Positions 17,601-26,266 of a stretch of DNA of 64,000 nt are shown one piece after another. Below the pieces are notes generated by a model, which was not told the origin of the DNA, searched no databases, and worked only from the letters and a program-made list of their open reading frames with translations. The position numbers were made by a program, and so were the translations under genes. This DNA is from Microvirga lupini. Lineage in GTDB: Bacteria; Pseudomonadota; Alphaproteobacteria; Rhizobiales; Beijerinckiaceae. The stretch's first letter is position 1; every line of letters starts with the position of its first letter. The stretch covers positions 1-64,000 of the forward strand of contig NZ_JACHWB010000004.1 in assembly GCF_014191055.1 (NCBI RefSeq). The letters are read 5' to 3'.

Positions 17601-19721
17601 TCAAAGCCCGAACAGCTTCTCGAAGAAGTTCTTCTCGCGGCTCGCGCGCCGTTGCGGCGCGGGCTGAACCCAGCTGCCTTCGCCGTCCGCATTGGCGTAG
17701 CGGGGTGCGCCGCCGGCGCCGGCGACGGGAATGTCCGACGGGGCGCGCATGCGCTCGAGGCCCGGCAGAGGAACGGGCTGCTGGTCCTTGAGGGCCGCCG
17801 TCATGAAGTTGTGCCAGACTTCCGTCGGCAGGTTGCCCCCGGTCACGCGCTTGGTGAGCGCGCCGTCATCGTTGCCGAGCCACACGCCGGCCACGAGACT
17901 GCCGGAGAAGCCCACGAACCAGGCATCCTTGTAGTCGTCGGTGGTGCCGGTCTTGCCCGCAAGGGTCCAGCCCGGGATCTGCGCCTTCTGGGCGGTGCCG
18001 ATGACGAAGACGTTGTGCATCATCTCGTTCATCTGGGCCACGACGCCCGGGTCGATGACGCGTCCGAGGCCGCCGGCATTCGGCCGCTTGTAGATGAGCT
18101 TGCCGTCGGTGGTCTTCACCTGGGCGATCACGTAAGGCGTCACGCCGATGCCGCCATTGGCAAAGGCCGCGTAAGCCGAGACGAGTTCGAGCGGCGTCAC
18201 CTCGGAGGTGCCGAGCGCGAGCGAGCCGTTGGCCTGGAGCGGCGACGAGATGCCGAGCCGCTGCGCGGTCTGCGCCACGGTCTTGGGCCCGACCTCCATG
18301 TTGAGCTTCACCGCAACGGTGTTGAGCGAGAGCGCCAGCGCATCGCGGATCGTGATCGGCCCGCGATACTTGCGGTCGTAATTCTTGGGCGCCCAGCCCT
18401 TGTAGGCCACGGGCGCGTCCTCCACCACCATGTCGGGCGTATAGCCCCGCTCCATGGCGGCGAGATAGACGAAGGGTTTGAAGGACGAGCCGGGCTGCCG
18501 CCGAGCCGCGATGGCGCGGTTGAACTGGCTCGTCTCGTAATTGCGGCCGCCGACCAGAGCCTTGACGGCTCCGTCCGGCTGCATGGCGACGACGGCGCCC
18601 TGGCTCACGTTGAACTTCTGGCCCTTGGCGTTGAGCTCGTCGACCAGCACGCGCTCGGCTGCCGATTGCAGCGCGGGCTCGACGGTGGTGGAGACCACGA
18701 TGTCGGACTCGATTGTACCGACGAAATCGTCGAGCACGTCCATGACGTAATCGGCCGCGTAATTGGCGGAGCCGGCCCTGTTCGGACGCACGGCCTCGGC
18801 CGGGTCGCCCAAGGCCGTCTTGGTCATGCCCGGTGTGATGAAGCCGAGCTCGTTCATGGCCGCGATCACAAGCTGTGCACGGGCCTGCGCCCGCTCCGGA
18901 TAGCGGTTGGGGGCAAGGCGCGACGGTGACTGGACAAGGCCCGCCAGCACGGCGGCCTCCGAGAGCGATACGCTGCGGGCCGACTTGCCGTAATAACGCT
19001 GGGCGGCTGCCTCGACGCCATAGGCACCAGCGCCGAAATAGACGCGGTTCAAGTAAAGCTCGAGGAGCTGGTCCTTCGAGTAGTTGCGCTCGAGCCAGAG
19101 CGCCAGGATCGCCTCCTGGATCTTGCGCGAGGCGGTGCGCTCCTGGGTCAGGAACAGGTTCTTGGCGAGCTGCTGCGTCAGGGTCGAGCCGCCCTGCAGG
19201 CCGCCGCTGTTGCTCAGGTTACGGTAGAGTGCGCGGCCAATGCCGATGGGGTCGATGCCGAAATGGTCATAGAAGCGCCGGTCCTCGATGGCGATGAAGG
19301 CCTTCGGCAGGTAGGGGGGCAGCTCCTTCAGGGTCATGGTGCGCCCGCCCGTCTCGCCACGATTGGCGAGAAGCGAGCCGTCGCTCGCCAGGATGGCGAT
19401 GTTCGGCGGGCGCTTGGGCACCGCAAGCTGGTCGATGGGCGGAAGCTGGGAGGCGTAATAGGCCACGATGCCGCCGACGCCAATCACGCCCCACAGGCAG
19501 AGCACGAGCCCGGCATAGACCAGCTTGCTGAACAGGGAGCGGCCGCCGCGGCGCTTCACCTTCTTGGGGCGTGAAGGCCTGCCGCCTCCCTGTTGAGAAG
19601 CTCGCCTGCGCGCCATCGTTCCCCCTGCCCGATCCTCGGGCGAGAGGTGAAAGTCCAGCTCCCCCGCCTGCCCAGCGGGCGCATCGAACACCGGCTCGCG
19701 CCGGTCACGTCCGTTCGCCAC
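17601..19721 (-). CDS. Class A penicillin-binding protein (PBP1A type)
   Basis: A 706-residue bifunctional peptidoglycan synthase. A basic cytoplasmic tail precedes one membrane helix (about 55-80). The GT51 glycosyltransferase has EDRRFYDHFGID and QGGSTLTQQLAKNLFL. The transpeptidase has the SxxK motif in RQPGSSFKPF, SLN in ALSLNTVAV and GKTGTTDDYKDAWFVGFS. It acts at the periplasmic face in cell-wall growth. The GTG start at 19721 is kept because the first 35 residues (REPVF onward to SPEDR) resemble N-termini of Rhizobiales homologues; ATG 19616 with AGGGGG upstream is the alternative. It is divergent from an antiporter across a TTAA-rich region. Confidence 0.92.
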   Translation of the reverse strand: MANGRDRREPVFDAPAGQAGELDFHLSPEDRAGGTMARRRASQQGGGRPSRPKKVKRRGGRSLFSKLVYAGLVLCLWGVIGVGGIVAYYASQLPPIDQLAVPKRPPNIAILASDGSLLANRGETGGRTMTLKELPPYLPKAFIAIEDRRFYDHFGIDPIGIGRALYRNLSNSGGLQGGSTLTQQLAKNLFLTQERTASRKIQEAILALWLERNYSKDQLLELYLNRVYFGAGAYGVEAAAQRYYGKSARSVSLSEAAVLAGLVQSPSRLAPNRYPERAQARAQLVIAAMNELGFITPGMTKTALGDPAEAVRPNRAGSANYAADYVMDVLDDFVGTIESDIVVSTTVEPALQSAAERVLVDELNAKGQKFNVSQGAVVAMQPDGAVKALVGGRNYETSQFNRAIAARRQPGSSFKPFVYLAAMERGYTPDMVVEDAPVAYKGWAPKNYDRKYRGPITIRDALALSLNTVAVKLNMEVGPKTVAQTAQRLGISSPLQANGSLALGTSEVTPLELVSAYAAFANGGIGVTPYVIAQVKTTDGKLIYKRPNAGGLGRVIDPGVVAQMNEMMHNVFVIGTAQKAQIPGWTLAGKTGTTDDYKDAWFVGFSGSLVAGVWLGNDDGALTKRVTGGNLPTEVWHNFMTAALKDQQPVPLPGLERMRAPSDIPVAGAGGAPRYANADGEGSWVQPAPQRRASREKNFFEKLFGL

Positions 19722-19796
19722 GTCTTAAAACCCCGCATTGATTGAGCCGGTATAGGGTCCGGCCTTCATGCTCTGAGGCACCCTAATTGTGGCGGT

Positions 19797-19821
19797 TTAA
19801 GGGGCGGTTAACGGGAGTTAA
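19797..19821. promoter_or_regulatory. Possible CtrA-binding cluster (TTAA-N7-TTAA plus a third TTAA)
   Basis: TTAA at 19797-19800 and 19808-19811 are spaced by exactly 7 bases, the full CtrA site of alphaproteobacteria. A third TTAA follows at 19818-19821. TTAA is rare in this GC-rich sequence. The cluster lies between the divergent PBP1A and antiporter genes, 76 and 48 bases from their starts. Assignment to CtrA is by motif only. Confidence 0.45.
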
Positions 19822-19868
19822 CGGCTTCCCGGCCGGAACTGCCGAGTCTGGCCGGCGTTCGCTGCCTT

Positions 19869-21188
19869 ATGAGCGCTTACATTGTCGTGCTGGCAGCATT
19901 CGGGGTGGTGGTCCTCCTGACCGCCTGGCTTCCCATGGTCCTGAAGGAATTGCCCCTGTCCTTGCCGATCTTCTGCGTGGGCTTGGGCGCCCTCATCTTC
20001 GCCTTTCCCGATCTGCCGGGGGTCTTGCCCCATCCCAACGAGGAACTCGCCATCGTCGAGCGAATGAGCGAGTTCGTGGTCATCGTGTCGCTTATGGGCG
20101 CAGGCCTCAAAATCGACCGTCCCTTCGGCTGGAAACGCTGGCGACTGACCTGGCGGCTGCTCGGCATCGCCATGCCGCTCACGATCTTCGCGCTCGCCTG
20201 GCTTGGGCAGAGTCTGCTGGGCCTGAGCCTCGCCGCCGCCGTGCTTCTTGCAGCGGCCCTCGCTCCGACCGATCCGGTGCTCGCCAGCGACGTGCAGGTG
20301 GGGCCTCCCGGCGACAGCGAGGAGGATGAGGTGCGCTTCACGCTCACCTCGGAGGCAGGCCTCAACGACGGTCTCGCCTTTCCGTTCGTTCTCCTGGCCA
20401 TCTCCTTCGCGCAGGAGGGGAGCCTCACTAAGGTGGCCGAGTGGTTCGGCTATGCGGTTGTCTGGAAAATCGCGGCCGGCATCGGCATGGGCTACTTGAT
20501 CGGCCGCGCGCTCGGCTGGCTGACCTTTCACCTGCCGAACCGGGCGAAGCTCTCCCGCACGGGCGCCGGATTCGTGGCGCTCGGCATCACGTGCATTGCC
20601 TACGGCGTGACCGAGATGGTCAGGGGCTACGGCTTTCTCGCCGTCTTCGTGGCGGCGCTGGCGTTGCGCGCCACGGAGCCCGAGCACGAGTATCACCAGA
20701 AGCTGCACGACTTCGCAGAGGAGCTCGAGCGCCTCATGATGATGGTGCTGCTCGTCCTGCTCGGCGGTGCCATGACGGGCGGAGATCTGTTCAGCGCCCT
20801 CACATGGCAGGCTGCCGTGTTCGGCCTGCTGGCGCTGTTCGTCATCCGGCCGCTCGCCGGATGGATCGGGCTGATCGGCACCGACCCGCCGCCGGGCGAG
20901 AAGGCGGCCATCAGCTTCTTCGGCATCCGCGGGCTCGGCTCGATCTATTATCTCGCCTATGCGCTGCATCACGCGAAGTTCGACAATGTCCACCTTCTCT
21001 GGAGCACGGCCGGGTTCATCATCCTGGTGTCGATCGTGCTCCACGGCATCACGGTCACGCCGGCCATGCGCCGCCTCGATCTGCGACGAAAGCTGGAGGC
21101 GAGAGCCGTAGCCTCGCAGCATCCCGGCATCGGCCTGATGTCAGCAGGTCGGGTGCCTTCGGCTCCTACTCGGCGGTCATCGGATTGA
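19869..21188 (+). CDS. Cation:proton antiporter (NhaP/CPA1-like)
   Basis: A 439-residue inner-membrane protein with about 12 helices. The APTDPVLASDVQVGPPG segment matches the transport-site loop of NhaP-type sodium/proton antiporters, and the following SEAGLNDGLAFPFV contains the conserved acidic ion-binding pair. A second conserved stretch is FFGIRGLGSIYYLAYAL. It probably exchanges sodium or potassium for protons. Its 3' end overlaps the convergent DUF4242 gene by 23 bases. Confidence 0.87.
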   Translation: MSAYIVVLAAFGVVVLLTAWLPMVLKELPLSLPIFCVGLGALIFAFPDLPGVLPHPNEELAIVERMSEFVVIVSLMGAGLKIDRPFGWKRWRLTWRLLGIAMPLTIFALAWLGQSLLGLSLAAAVLLAAALAPTDPVLASDVQVGPPGDSEEDEVRFTLTSEAGLNDGLAFPFVLLAISFAQEGSLTKVAEWFGYAVVWKIAAGIGMGYLIGRALGWLTFHLPNRAKLSRTGAGFVALGITCIAYGVTEMVRGYGFLAVFVAALALRATEPEHEYHQKLHDFAEELERLMMMVLLVLLGGAMTGGDLFSALTWQAAVFGLLALFVIRPLAGWIGLIGTDPPPGEKAAISFFGIRGLGSIYYLAYALHHAKFDNVHLLWSTAGFIILVSIVLHGITVTPAMRRLDLRRKLEARAVASQHPGIGLMSAGRVPSAPTRRSSD

Positions 21189-21438
21189 TGATGGTCCGCA
21201 CACGTGCAATGGAATCGGCCGGAAATCCCGCCTTTTGAGCGTGCTGACGGATCAACTCCTCATCCGGCGCCCGATAGACGCAGTAGATCTTGTCGTCCGT
21301 GACGTAGCTGTGAACCCATTGAATGTCGGGTCCGAGCTCGCGCAGGACATTGCATGAGGTCTGTGAAGCCTGCTGCATGTCTGCAGCAGATGAATTGCCG
21401 ACGCCCGGCATGTTTCGCTCGATCACGAATTGCGGCAT
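21166..21438 (-). CDS. DUF4242 small protein
   Basis: A 90-residue protein of the DUF4242 (SCO4226-like, nickel-binding in one studied member) family: MPQFVIER start, VHSYVTDDKIYCVYRAPDEELIR core, then HAQKAGFPADSIARV. It probably forms a ferredoxin-like dimer; its function is not established. It overlaps the 3' end of the antiporter gene on the other strand. Confidence 0.8.
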   Translation of the reverse strand: MPQFVIERNMPGVGNSSAADMQQASQTSCNVLRELGPDIQWVHSYVTDDKIYCVYRAPDEELIRQHAQKAGFPADSIARVRTIINPMTAE

Positions 21439-21594
21439 GGCCTGTTCGCCGGTTGCCCGGCGCCTCCCTTGGCCGGGCCAGATTCGGCACCGGCTCCGGC
21501 CACACTCTGCTCATCCCTGCCGGGTGGCAATGCCTCAAACGAGGCAGAGCAGTCTTTTGGATCTCGCCTCATCCGCTCGTGTGTGACGGCACAC

Positions 21595-23037
21595 CTATTC
21601 CGCAGCCAGCGGCAATTCACCGGTTTCCAGGTCAGCCTGCGCGAGGTCGTGAATACGGCGCAAATCGTTCAGGAACGCCTCGTAGGCCTCCCGCTTCGTC
21701 CCCTCGTCGGGCAGGCGCAGCAGGTAGCTCGGATGCACGGTGACGTAGCCCTGGTAGGGGCCGAAGGTCGCGCGTCCCCGCGAGCGGGTGATCGGCGTCG
21801 CCTTGCCGGAGAGCGCCAACACGGCGGTGGCACCCAGCGCCACCACGAGCTTCGGCCGCACCAGCTCCAGCTCCTTCATCAGCCAGGGCCGGTAATGCTT
21901 CACCTCGCCGGCCGTGGGCTTTGCGTGGATGCGCCGGTGGCCGCGCTGCTCGAACTTGAAATGCTTCACCGCATTGGTGAGGTAGGCTTGGCTCCGGTCG
22001 ATCCCGGCCTCCTGCATGGCCTTGGTCAGAAGCTTGCCAGCGGGACCGACGAAAGGCCGTCCCTGCAGGTCCTCCTGGTCGCCCGGCTGCTCGCCGACGA
22101 AGACGATCTCCGCATGATGCGGGCCTTCGCCGAACACCGCCTGAGTGGCGCCGGGCACCAGCGGTCCCGCCTTGGCGATGATGGCATTGAGCTGCTCGAG
22201 GGTCTTCGGTTCCTGATCCCACATGGCTTGAATCGCGCGTTCGGGCGTGCGCTTGGCGGGCATGGTCGCCTCCTGTTCGATCATCCGTTCAACGCGCTTG
22301 GCGGCGGTTTGGATCAGACCGGGGATGACGGCCGTCTCGGGCATGTTGCGCCAGTACTTCTTCGGCATCTCGGCCCGCATGGCCGTAGGGTTCACCCGGG
22401 CCGGGTTGAACACGCTCTCGTAATAGCCGCGCCAGCCCTCCTCGAAGCTGTCCTCACCGGGCGCGTCCTCGCGTTGCGCGGGCGGGCCGAAGGTCAGGGC
22501 GGTGCGATCCCAGCGCGCGGTGCCGATGGGCGTGAGGATCGTCCAGTCCATGGAGCGGAAGCGGTCGACGAAGAAGGGGGCCGCCGCTTCGAGAATGAAA
22601 TGCTCCGGCTCGAACCATGCGGCGAAGCGCTCGAGAGCTTCACCTCCCATCCGGCGGAACCGCACGAAGGCGTGCATCTTGTGCAGGTCGCGCCGAACGG
22701 AGCGTGCCATCAGGTCGATGCGGTGGACCAGCGGGTCGCTCGCAATCTCCAGCAGATCGCGCTCGCCGTTCAGCACCCGCCAGACAAGGCTGTAGAGCAG
22801 GGCGTAGCGCTCAGGATCGGTGTGGCAGACCACCTGCTCGATGAGCCGCGACACGCCCTTCGGGATCGAGACCGGCGGTGCGTCGGCGAGGGCCTCGTCG
22901 CCGAAGAGGCCCGGCGCGTCGTCGACGGCGAACATCACATGCTGCGGCGCCAACTCCTCGGCGATCAGCCAGCGCACCGCCTTGCGGAAGCCGTGGAGAT
23001 CCGCGCCGTTCTTCAGAGTGATGCGGTGAAGACTCAT
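21595..23037 (-). CDS. DUF4130-UdgX fusion, uracil-DNA glycosylase family
   Basis: A 480-residue two-domain repair protein. Residues 1 to about 240 are a DUF4130 domain, which usually accompanies the radical SAM repair protein encoded just upstream. Residues about 265-480 form a UdgX-type uracil-DNA glycosylase with GEQPGDQED (315-323), the characteristic RRIH loop with His371, and VHPSYLLR near the end. Known UdgX proteins excise uracil and stay covalently attached to DNA through that histidine. Its ATG overlaps the stop of the upstream gene (ATGA), so the two are translationally coupled. The unit is preceded by a LexA box, implying SOS induction. Confidence 0.92.
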   Translation of the reverse strand: MSLHRITLKNGADLHGFRKAVRWLIAEELAPQHVMFAVDDAPGLFGDEALADAPPVSIPKGVSRLIEQVVCHTDPERYALLYSLVWRVLNGERDLLEIASDPLVHRIDLMARSVRRDLHKMHAFVRFRRMGGEALERFAAWFEPEHFILEAAAPFFVDRFRSMDWTILTPIGTARWDRTALTFGPPAQREDAPGEDSFEEGWRGYYESVFNPARVNPTAMRAEMPKKYWRNMPETAVIPGLIQTAAKRVERMIEQEATMPAKRTPERAIQAMWDQEPKTLEQLNAIIAKAGPLVPGATQAVFGEGPHHAEIVFVGEQPGDQEDLQGRPFVGPAGKLLTKAMQEAGIDRSQAYLTNAVKHFKFEQRGHRRIHAKPTAGEVKHYRPWLMKELELVRPKLVVALGATAVLALSGKATPITRSRGRATFGPYQGYVTVHPSYLLRLPDEGTKREAYEAFLNDLRRIHDLAQADLETGELPLAAE

Positions 23038-24248
23038 ACGAACAAGCTCAGCTGTTCCGGCTTCTCGATCAGCCGCTCGCGCAGGTCGAGCGTGTCGAGC
23101 TTGGCCTTTGGATGATGATCGGCCGTGATGAGGAAGGGCTTGGCGCGCTTGAGCCCCGAGGTGAGGCGGGCGACATCCTCCAGGCGCAGTGTCGTGTGTT
23201 TTCGCGCCACCACGATCTTGTCGACGGCACGCGCCCCGAGGCCCGGCACGCGCAGCAGCATTTCGCGCTCGGCCCGGTTCACGTCGACGGGGAAACGATG
23301 ACGGTTCTTGAGCGCCCAGGCGAGCTTCGGATCGATGTCGAGATCGAGCATGCCCTTCTCGGCGGATGATGCGATCTCGTCCACGTCGAAGCCGTAATAT
23401 CGCAGCAGCCAATCGGCCTGGTAGAGCCGGTTTTCCCGCATGAGCGGCGGTGATTTCAGGGGCAGGATCGCGCTCGAATCCGGGATCGGGCTGAAGGCGG
23501 AGTAATAGACGCGCTTCATGGCATAGTGGCCATAGAGCTTGGCCGATGTGCGCAGGACATCCGTATCCGTTGTTTCGTCCGCGCCGACGATCATCTGCGT
23601 GGTCTGGCCGGCGGGCGAGAAATGGCGACGCTCCTCGCGCGCCTCCTCGATACGCTCGAACATCTGCGCCATGGCGGTCTCGATCGAGGCGCCGTCCTTC
23701 TCGGGCGCCAGCTGTTCCAGGCTGCGCTCCGTGGGCAGTTCGAGGTTGATCGACAGGCGGTCGGCCCACAGGCCCGCCTCCTCGATGAGCCAGGGGCTCG
23801 CCTCGGGGATCGTCTTCAGATGGATGTAACCGCGAAAGCCGTGATCGCGCCGCAGCTTCTTCGCCACCAGGATCATCTGCTCCATGGTGTAGTCGGGCGA
23901 GCGGATGATGCCGGAGGACAGGAACAGGCCCTCGATGTAGTTGCGCTTGTAGAACTCGACCGTGAGCGTCACCACCTCGTCGACCGAAAACTTCGCCCGC
24001 TTCACGTTGGACGAGCGCCGGTTCACGCAATAGGCGCAGTCGAACAGGCAATAGTTGGTCAGCAGGATCTTGAGCAGCGACACGCAGCGCCCGTCCGGCG
24101 TGTAGGCGTGGCAGATGCCGGTCCCGACCGTCGAGCCGAGGCCATCGGGGTCCGATTTGCGCTTGGGCGCTCCTGAGGAGGAGCAGGAGGCGTCATACTT
24201 GGCCGCGTCCGCCAGGATGCGCAGCTTCTTCGAAAGCTTCTCGTCCAT
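23034..24248 (-). CDS. Putative DNA modification/repair radical SAM protein
   Basis: A 404-residue radical S-adenosylmethionine protein. The iron-sulfur triad is C67-xxx-C71-xx-C74 (CLFDCAYC) followed by VNRRSSNV, and a helix-hairpin-helix-like C-terminal region (VPGLGARAVDKIV) could hold DNA. It belongs to the family that travels with DUF4130/UdgX, whose chemistry is unknown but presumed to act on damaged DNA. ATG 24248 is preferred over 24296 or 24344 because the LexA box at 24276-24290 would otherwise be inside the coding sequence, and homologues start near MDEKL. First gene of a two-gene unit. Confidence 0.9.
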   Translation of the reverse strand: MDEKLSKKLRILADAAKYDASCSSSGAPKRKSDPDGLGSTVGTGICHAYTPDGRCVSLLKILLTNYCLFDCAYCVNRRSSNVKRAKFSVDEVVTLTVEFYKRNYIEGLFLSSGIIRSPDYTMEQMILVAKKLRRDHGFRGYIHLKTIPEASPWLIEEAGLWADRLSINLELPTERSLEQLAPEKDGASIETAMAQMFERIEEAREERRHFSPAGQTTQMIVGADETTDTDVLRTSAKLYGHYAMKRVYYSAFSPIPDSSAILPLKSPPLMRENRLYQADWLLRYYGFDVDEIASSAEKGMLDLDIDPKLAWALKNRHRFPVDVNRAEREMLLRVPGLGARAVDKIVVARKHTTLRLEDVARLTSGLKRAKPFLITADHHPKAKLDTLDLRERLIEKPEQLSLFV

Positions 24249-24275
24249 GGGCTTTTCGGGATCTTTCGCAGAATT

Positions 24276-24290
24276 GTTCGTGTTTTGTTC
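24276..24290 (-). promoter_or_regulatory. LexA (SOS) box of the radical SAM-UdgX unit
   Basis: On the plus strand GTTC at 24276-24279 and 24287-24290 are separated by 7 bases rich in T (GTGTTTT). This is the direct-repeat LexA operator GTTC-N7-GTTC of alphaproteobacteria. It ends 27 bases before the chosen start of the radical SAM gene. Confidence 0.8.
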
Positions 24291-24527
24291 TAGCATGAAG
24301 ATGGGGCCCTGGCGAGAGCCTCGGGAGAGGGCGGGAGGTCGCATCTCATCTCGCGCGGAAGTCGCCTCGTCCGGAGAGGAAAGCGAGCGGCGTCGATTGT
24401 GGGGAAGAAATGGGACCTGGAAGGCCGGAACGTGATCTTTCAGGTCTAACTGTACCCTAATTCTCCTCCTGCACGTTGATGCTGGGCCGGGGCGTCCAGA
24501 ACAACTTGGCTATCAAAGGAGGTTAGA

Positions 24528-24902
24528 ATGCGCTTATCCCATATTGGAGCTTTGATCGCTCTCAGCTCCCTGCTCGCCTCGCCGGTCCTCGCGCAGACGG
24601 CGGCTCCGGGGATCTCTTCTCCCGGTTCCACGGCGAGACCGCCAATGACCGGTTCGGCTCCGCAAACCGGTGCCGCCAGGCCGATGCCCAGCACGACGGC
24701 CTCGACAAGCGCTCTGATCGACATCAATACCGCGCCCAAGGATCAGCTCGACAAGCTGCCGCAGATCGGCTCGGCCCGGGCGGACGCCATCATCAAGGGC
24801 CGCCCTTACAAGGCCAAGAACGAGCTCGTGGACAAAAAGATCATTCCGCAGAACGCCTATGATGCGATCAAGGACCGGATCATCGCGCACCAGAAGTCAT
24901 AA
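24528..24902 (+). CDS. Secreted helix-hairpin-helix protein (ComEA-like)
   Basis: A 124-residue protein. A signal peptide ends at about residue 23 (SPVLAQ), followed by a Pro/Thr/Ala-rich low-complexity segment. A ComEA-type HhH domain then begins at LIDINTAPKDQLDKLPQIG and continues with SARADAIIKGRPY. It is expected in the periplasm and may bind DNA, as ComEA does in uptake, though no other competence gene is nearby. A strong AAAGGAGG site precedes the ATG. A terminator follows directly. Confidence 0.85.
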   Translation: MRLSHIGALIALSSLLASPVLAQTAAPGISSPGSTARPPMTGSAPQTGAARPMPSTTASTSALIDINTAPKDQLDKLPQIGSARADAIIKGRPYKAKNELVDKKIIPQNAYDAIKDRIIAHQKS

Positions 24903-24911
24903 GCAGCAAAA

Positions 24912-24934
24912 AAGGGGCCCGTCGGGCCCCTTTC
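24912..24934. terminator. Bidirectional rho-independent terminator
   Basis: AAAGGGGCCC and GGGCCCCTTT form a perfect 10-bp stem with a GTC loop, between the convergent HhH and PRC-barrel genes. A and T runs on the two sides let it serve both directions. Confidence 0.85.
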
Positions 24935-24952
24935 TCATGCCGGGAAGCGAAT

Positions 24953-25516
24953 TCAGCGGCTGTACTTGAATTCCGGTGCAGCTTTCAGCTGATCCTTGGT
25001 CATGTTCAGGAGCGCATGATCCGGCGCGGCGCGGTTGGCATTCGCATTGGCCGATGCGGTCGAGCCTGTGGTTGCCGGAGCCGTCGCGGTGTTGGTCGCC
25101 GTCGTTCCGGCTGTGCCGGCCGTACCCATGCCCGCCGTACCTGTCGTGGTGGTCGAAGCAGTTGCGGCGCGGCGCGGCTCGTTCATCAGCTTGATCTGGT
25201 CGAAGGGCACGGCCACGTCGTGTTCGCCCATACCCAGGAAACCGCCGACCCCGATGACCACAGCCTGGATCTTGCCGCTCTGATCCACGAGCAGCTCGCT
25301 GATGTCCCCGATCTTCTCGTCATTGTTGTTATAGACATCCAATCCCTCGAGCTTGGACGCACGCCATTGCCCCGGCTGCTCCTGGGTCATCCAGTTGTTC
25401 GTGCCCATGGACGAGGAGCCGCCTGCAGGGCTGGAGGGTTGGGCCTGCTGGGCCAGAGCCGGCACCGAAATCAAGGCTGTACCAAGAAGGGCCACTGCAA
25501 GATGTTTGAACAGCAT
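24953..25516 (-). CDS. Secreted PRC-barrel domain protein
   Basis: A 187-residue protein with a signal peptide cut near ALAQQ (about residue 23). A PRC-barrel domain follows (ASKLEGLDVYNNNDEKIGDI, then LLVDQSGKIQAVVIGVGGFLG). An Ala/Thr/Gly-rich low-complexity run (about 118-165) precedes a conserved-looking tail LNMTKDQLKAAPEFKYSR. Such proteins are common in Rhizobiales envelopes and have no defined function. Confidence 0.83.
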   Translation of the reverse strand: MLFKHLAVALLGTALISVPALAQQAQPSSPAGGSSSMGTNNWMTQEQPGQWRASKLEGLDVYNNNDEKIGDISELLVDQSGKIQAVVIGVGGFLGMGEHDVAVPFDQIKLMNEPRRAATASTTTTGTAGMGTAGTAGTTATNTATAPATTGSTASANANANRAAPDHALLNMTKDQLKAAPEFKYSR

Positions 25517-25717
25517 AGGTTCCTCCTACGATCGGGACGCATATTCACGTCTCCCATTTTCAACGGAGAGGCCATGAATTGGTTCTGATGCGACTGGCGG
25601 CATTTCCCAAGAGACCTGCACAAGAGCTGAGCAGCCCAGATTGAGGAATTGCTTGCGCCTGTCGTGAATGCACCTAGACTTGGCCAAGCTTCCTGCCGAA
25701 TACCCAAAACGGACCGT

Positions 25718-26263
25718 ATGATCAGAACCCTCCTCGACGGCCTCTACCTCTTCGCCGGATATCTGGCAGGCCTTTTCCTGATCGTGATCTTTCTCCTGAT
25801 GATGATCCTCTCGCTCGGGCGCGAGTTTGGGGTCAACATCGCCGCCGGTGACGATTATGCAGCCTGGTCGATGGCCGCGATGGCCTTTCTTGGTCTGGCC
25901 CATACTTTCAGGTCCGGCGAGCTGATCCGCATCGGGCTGGTGCTCGAGCGACTGCCCACCGGTGCGCGGCGTGGCGTCGAGATCGTCTGTCTTCTCATTG
26001 GCACTGCGGTGACCGGGTTCTTCGCCTGGTATGCCGTGCACATGACCTATGACAGCTGGCGTTTCAACGACATGTCCCAGGGAGCCGTCGCGGTGCCGCT
26101 CTGGTTCCCCCAGCTCGGCTATTCGATCGGCCTGACGATCCTTGCCATCGCCTTCATCGACGAACTCGTGCACGTCCTCAGGGGCCATGGGCCGCGATAT
26201 GAAAAGCCACCGGCTGAAACGCCGGAGGAGATCGTCAACCGTGCAGCCGAGAGCGGGCTTTAA
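25718..26263 (+). CDS. TRAP transporter small permease (DctQ type)
   Basis: A 181-residue inner-membrane protein with four transmembrane helices, the DctQ-type subunit that partners the large permease 3 bases downstream. Helix 1 starts YLFAGYLAGLFLIVIFLLMMI, and an RSGELIRIGLV loop precedes helix 3, both typical of the family. First gene of a complete small permease-large permease-binding protein operon. Start at 25718; the upstream open frame is not supported. Confidence 0.88.
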   Translation: MIRTLLDGLYLFAGYLAGLFLIVIFLLMMILSLGREFGVNIAAGDDYAAWSMAAMAFLGLAHTFRSGELIRIGLVLERLPTGARRGVEIVCLLIGTAVTGFFAWYAVHMTYDSWRFNDMSQGAVAVPLWFPQLGYSIGLTILAIAFIDELVHVLRGHGPRYEKPPAETPEEIVNRAAESGL

Positions 26264-26266
26264 TCG

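Noticed and set aside
23035..23060. GAAC-N10-GTTC dyad as another SOS box
   Set aside because: It is an inverted, not direct, repeat and lies inside coding sequence, so it does not match the alphaproteobacterial LexA site.
21595..24051. Single 818-codon protein covering UdgX and the radical SAM region
   Set aside because: The N-terminal third is an out-of-frame reading of the radical SAM gene; the ATGA overlap at 23034-23037 marks the true UdgX start.
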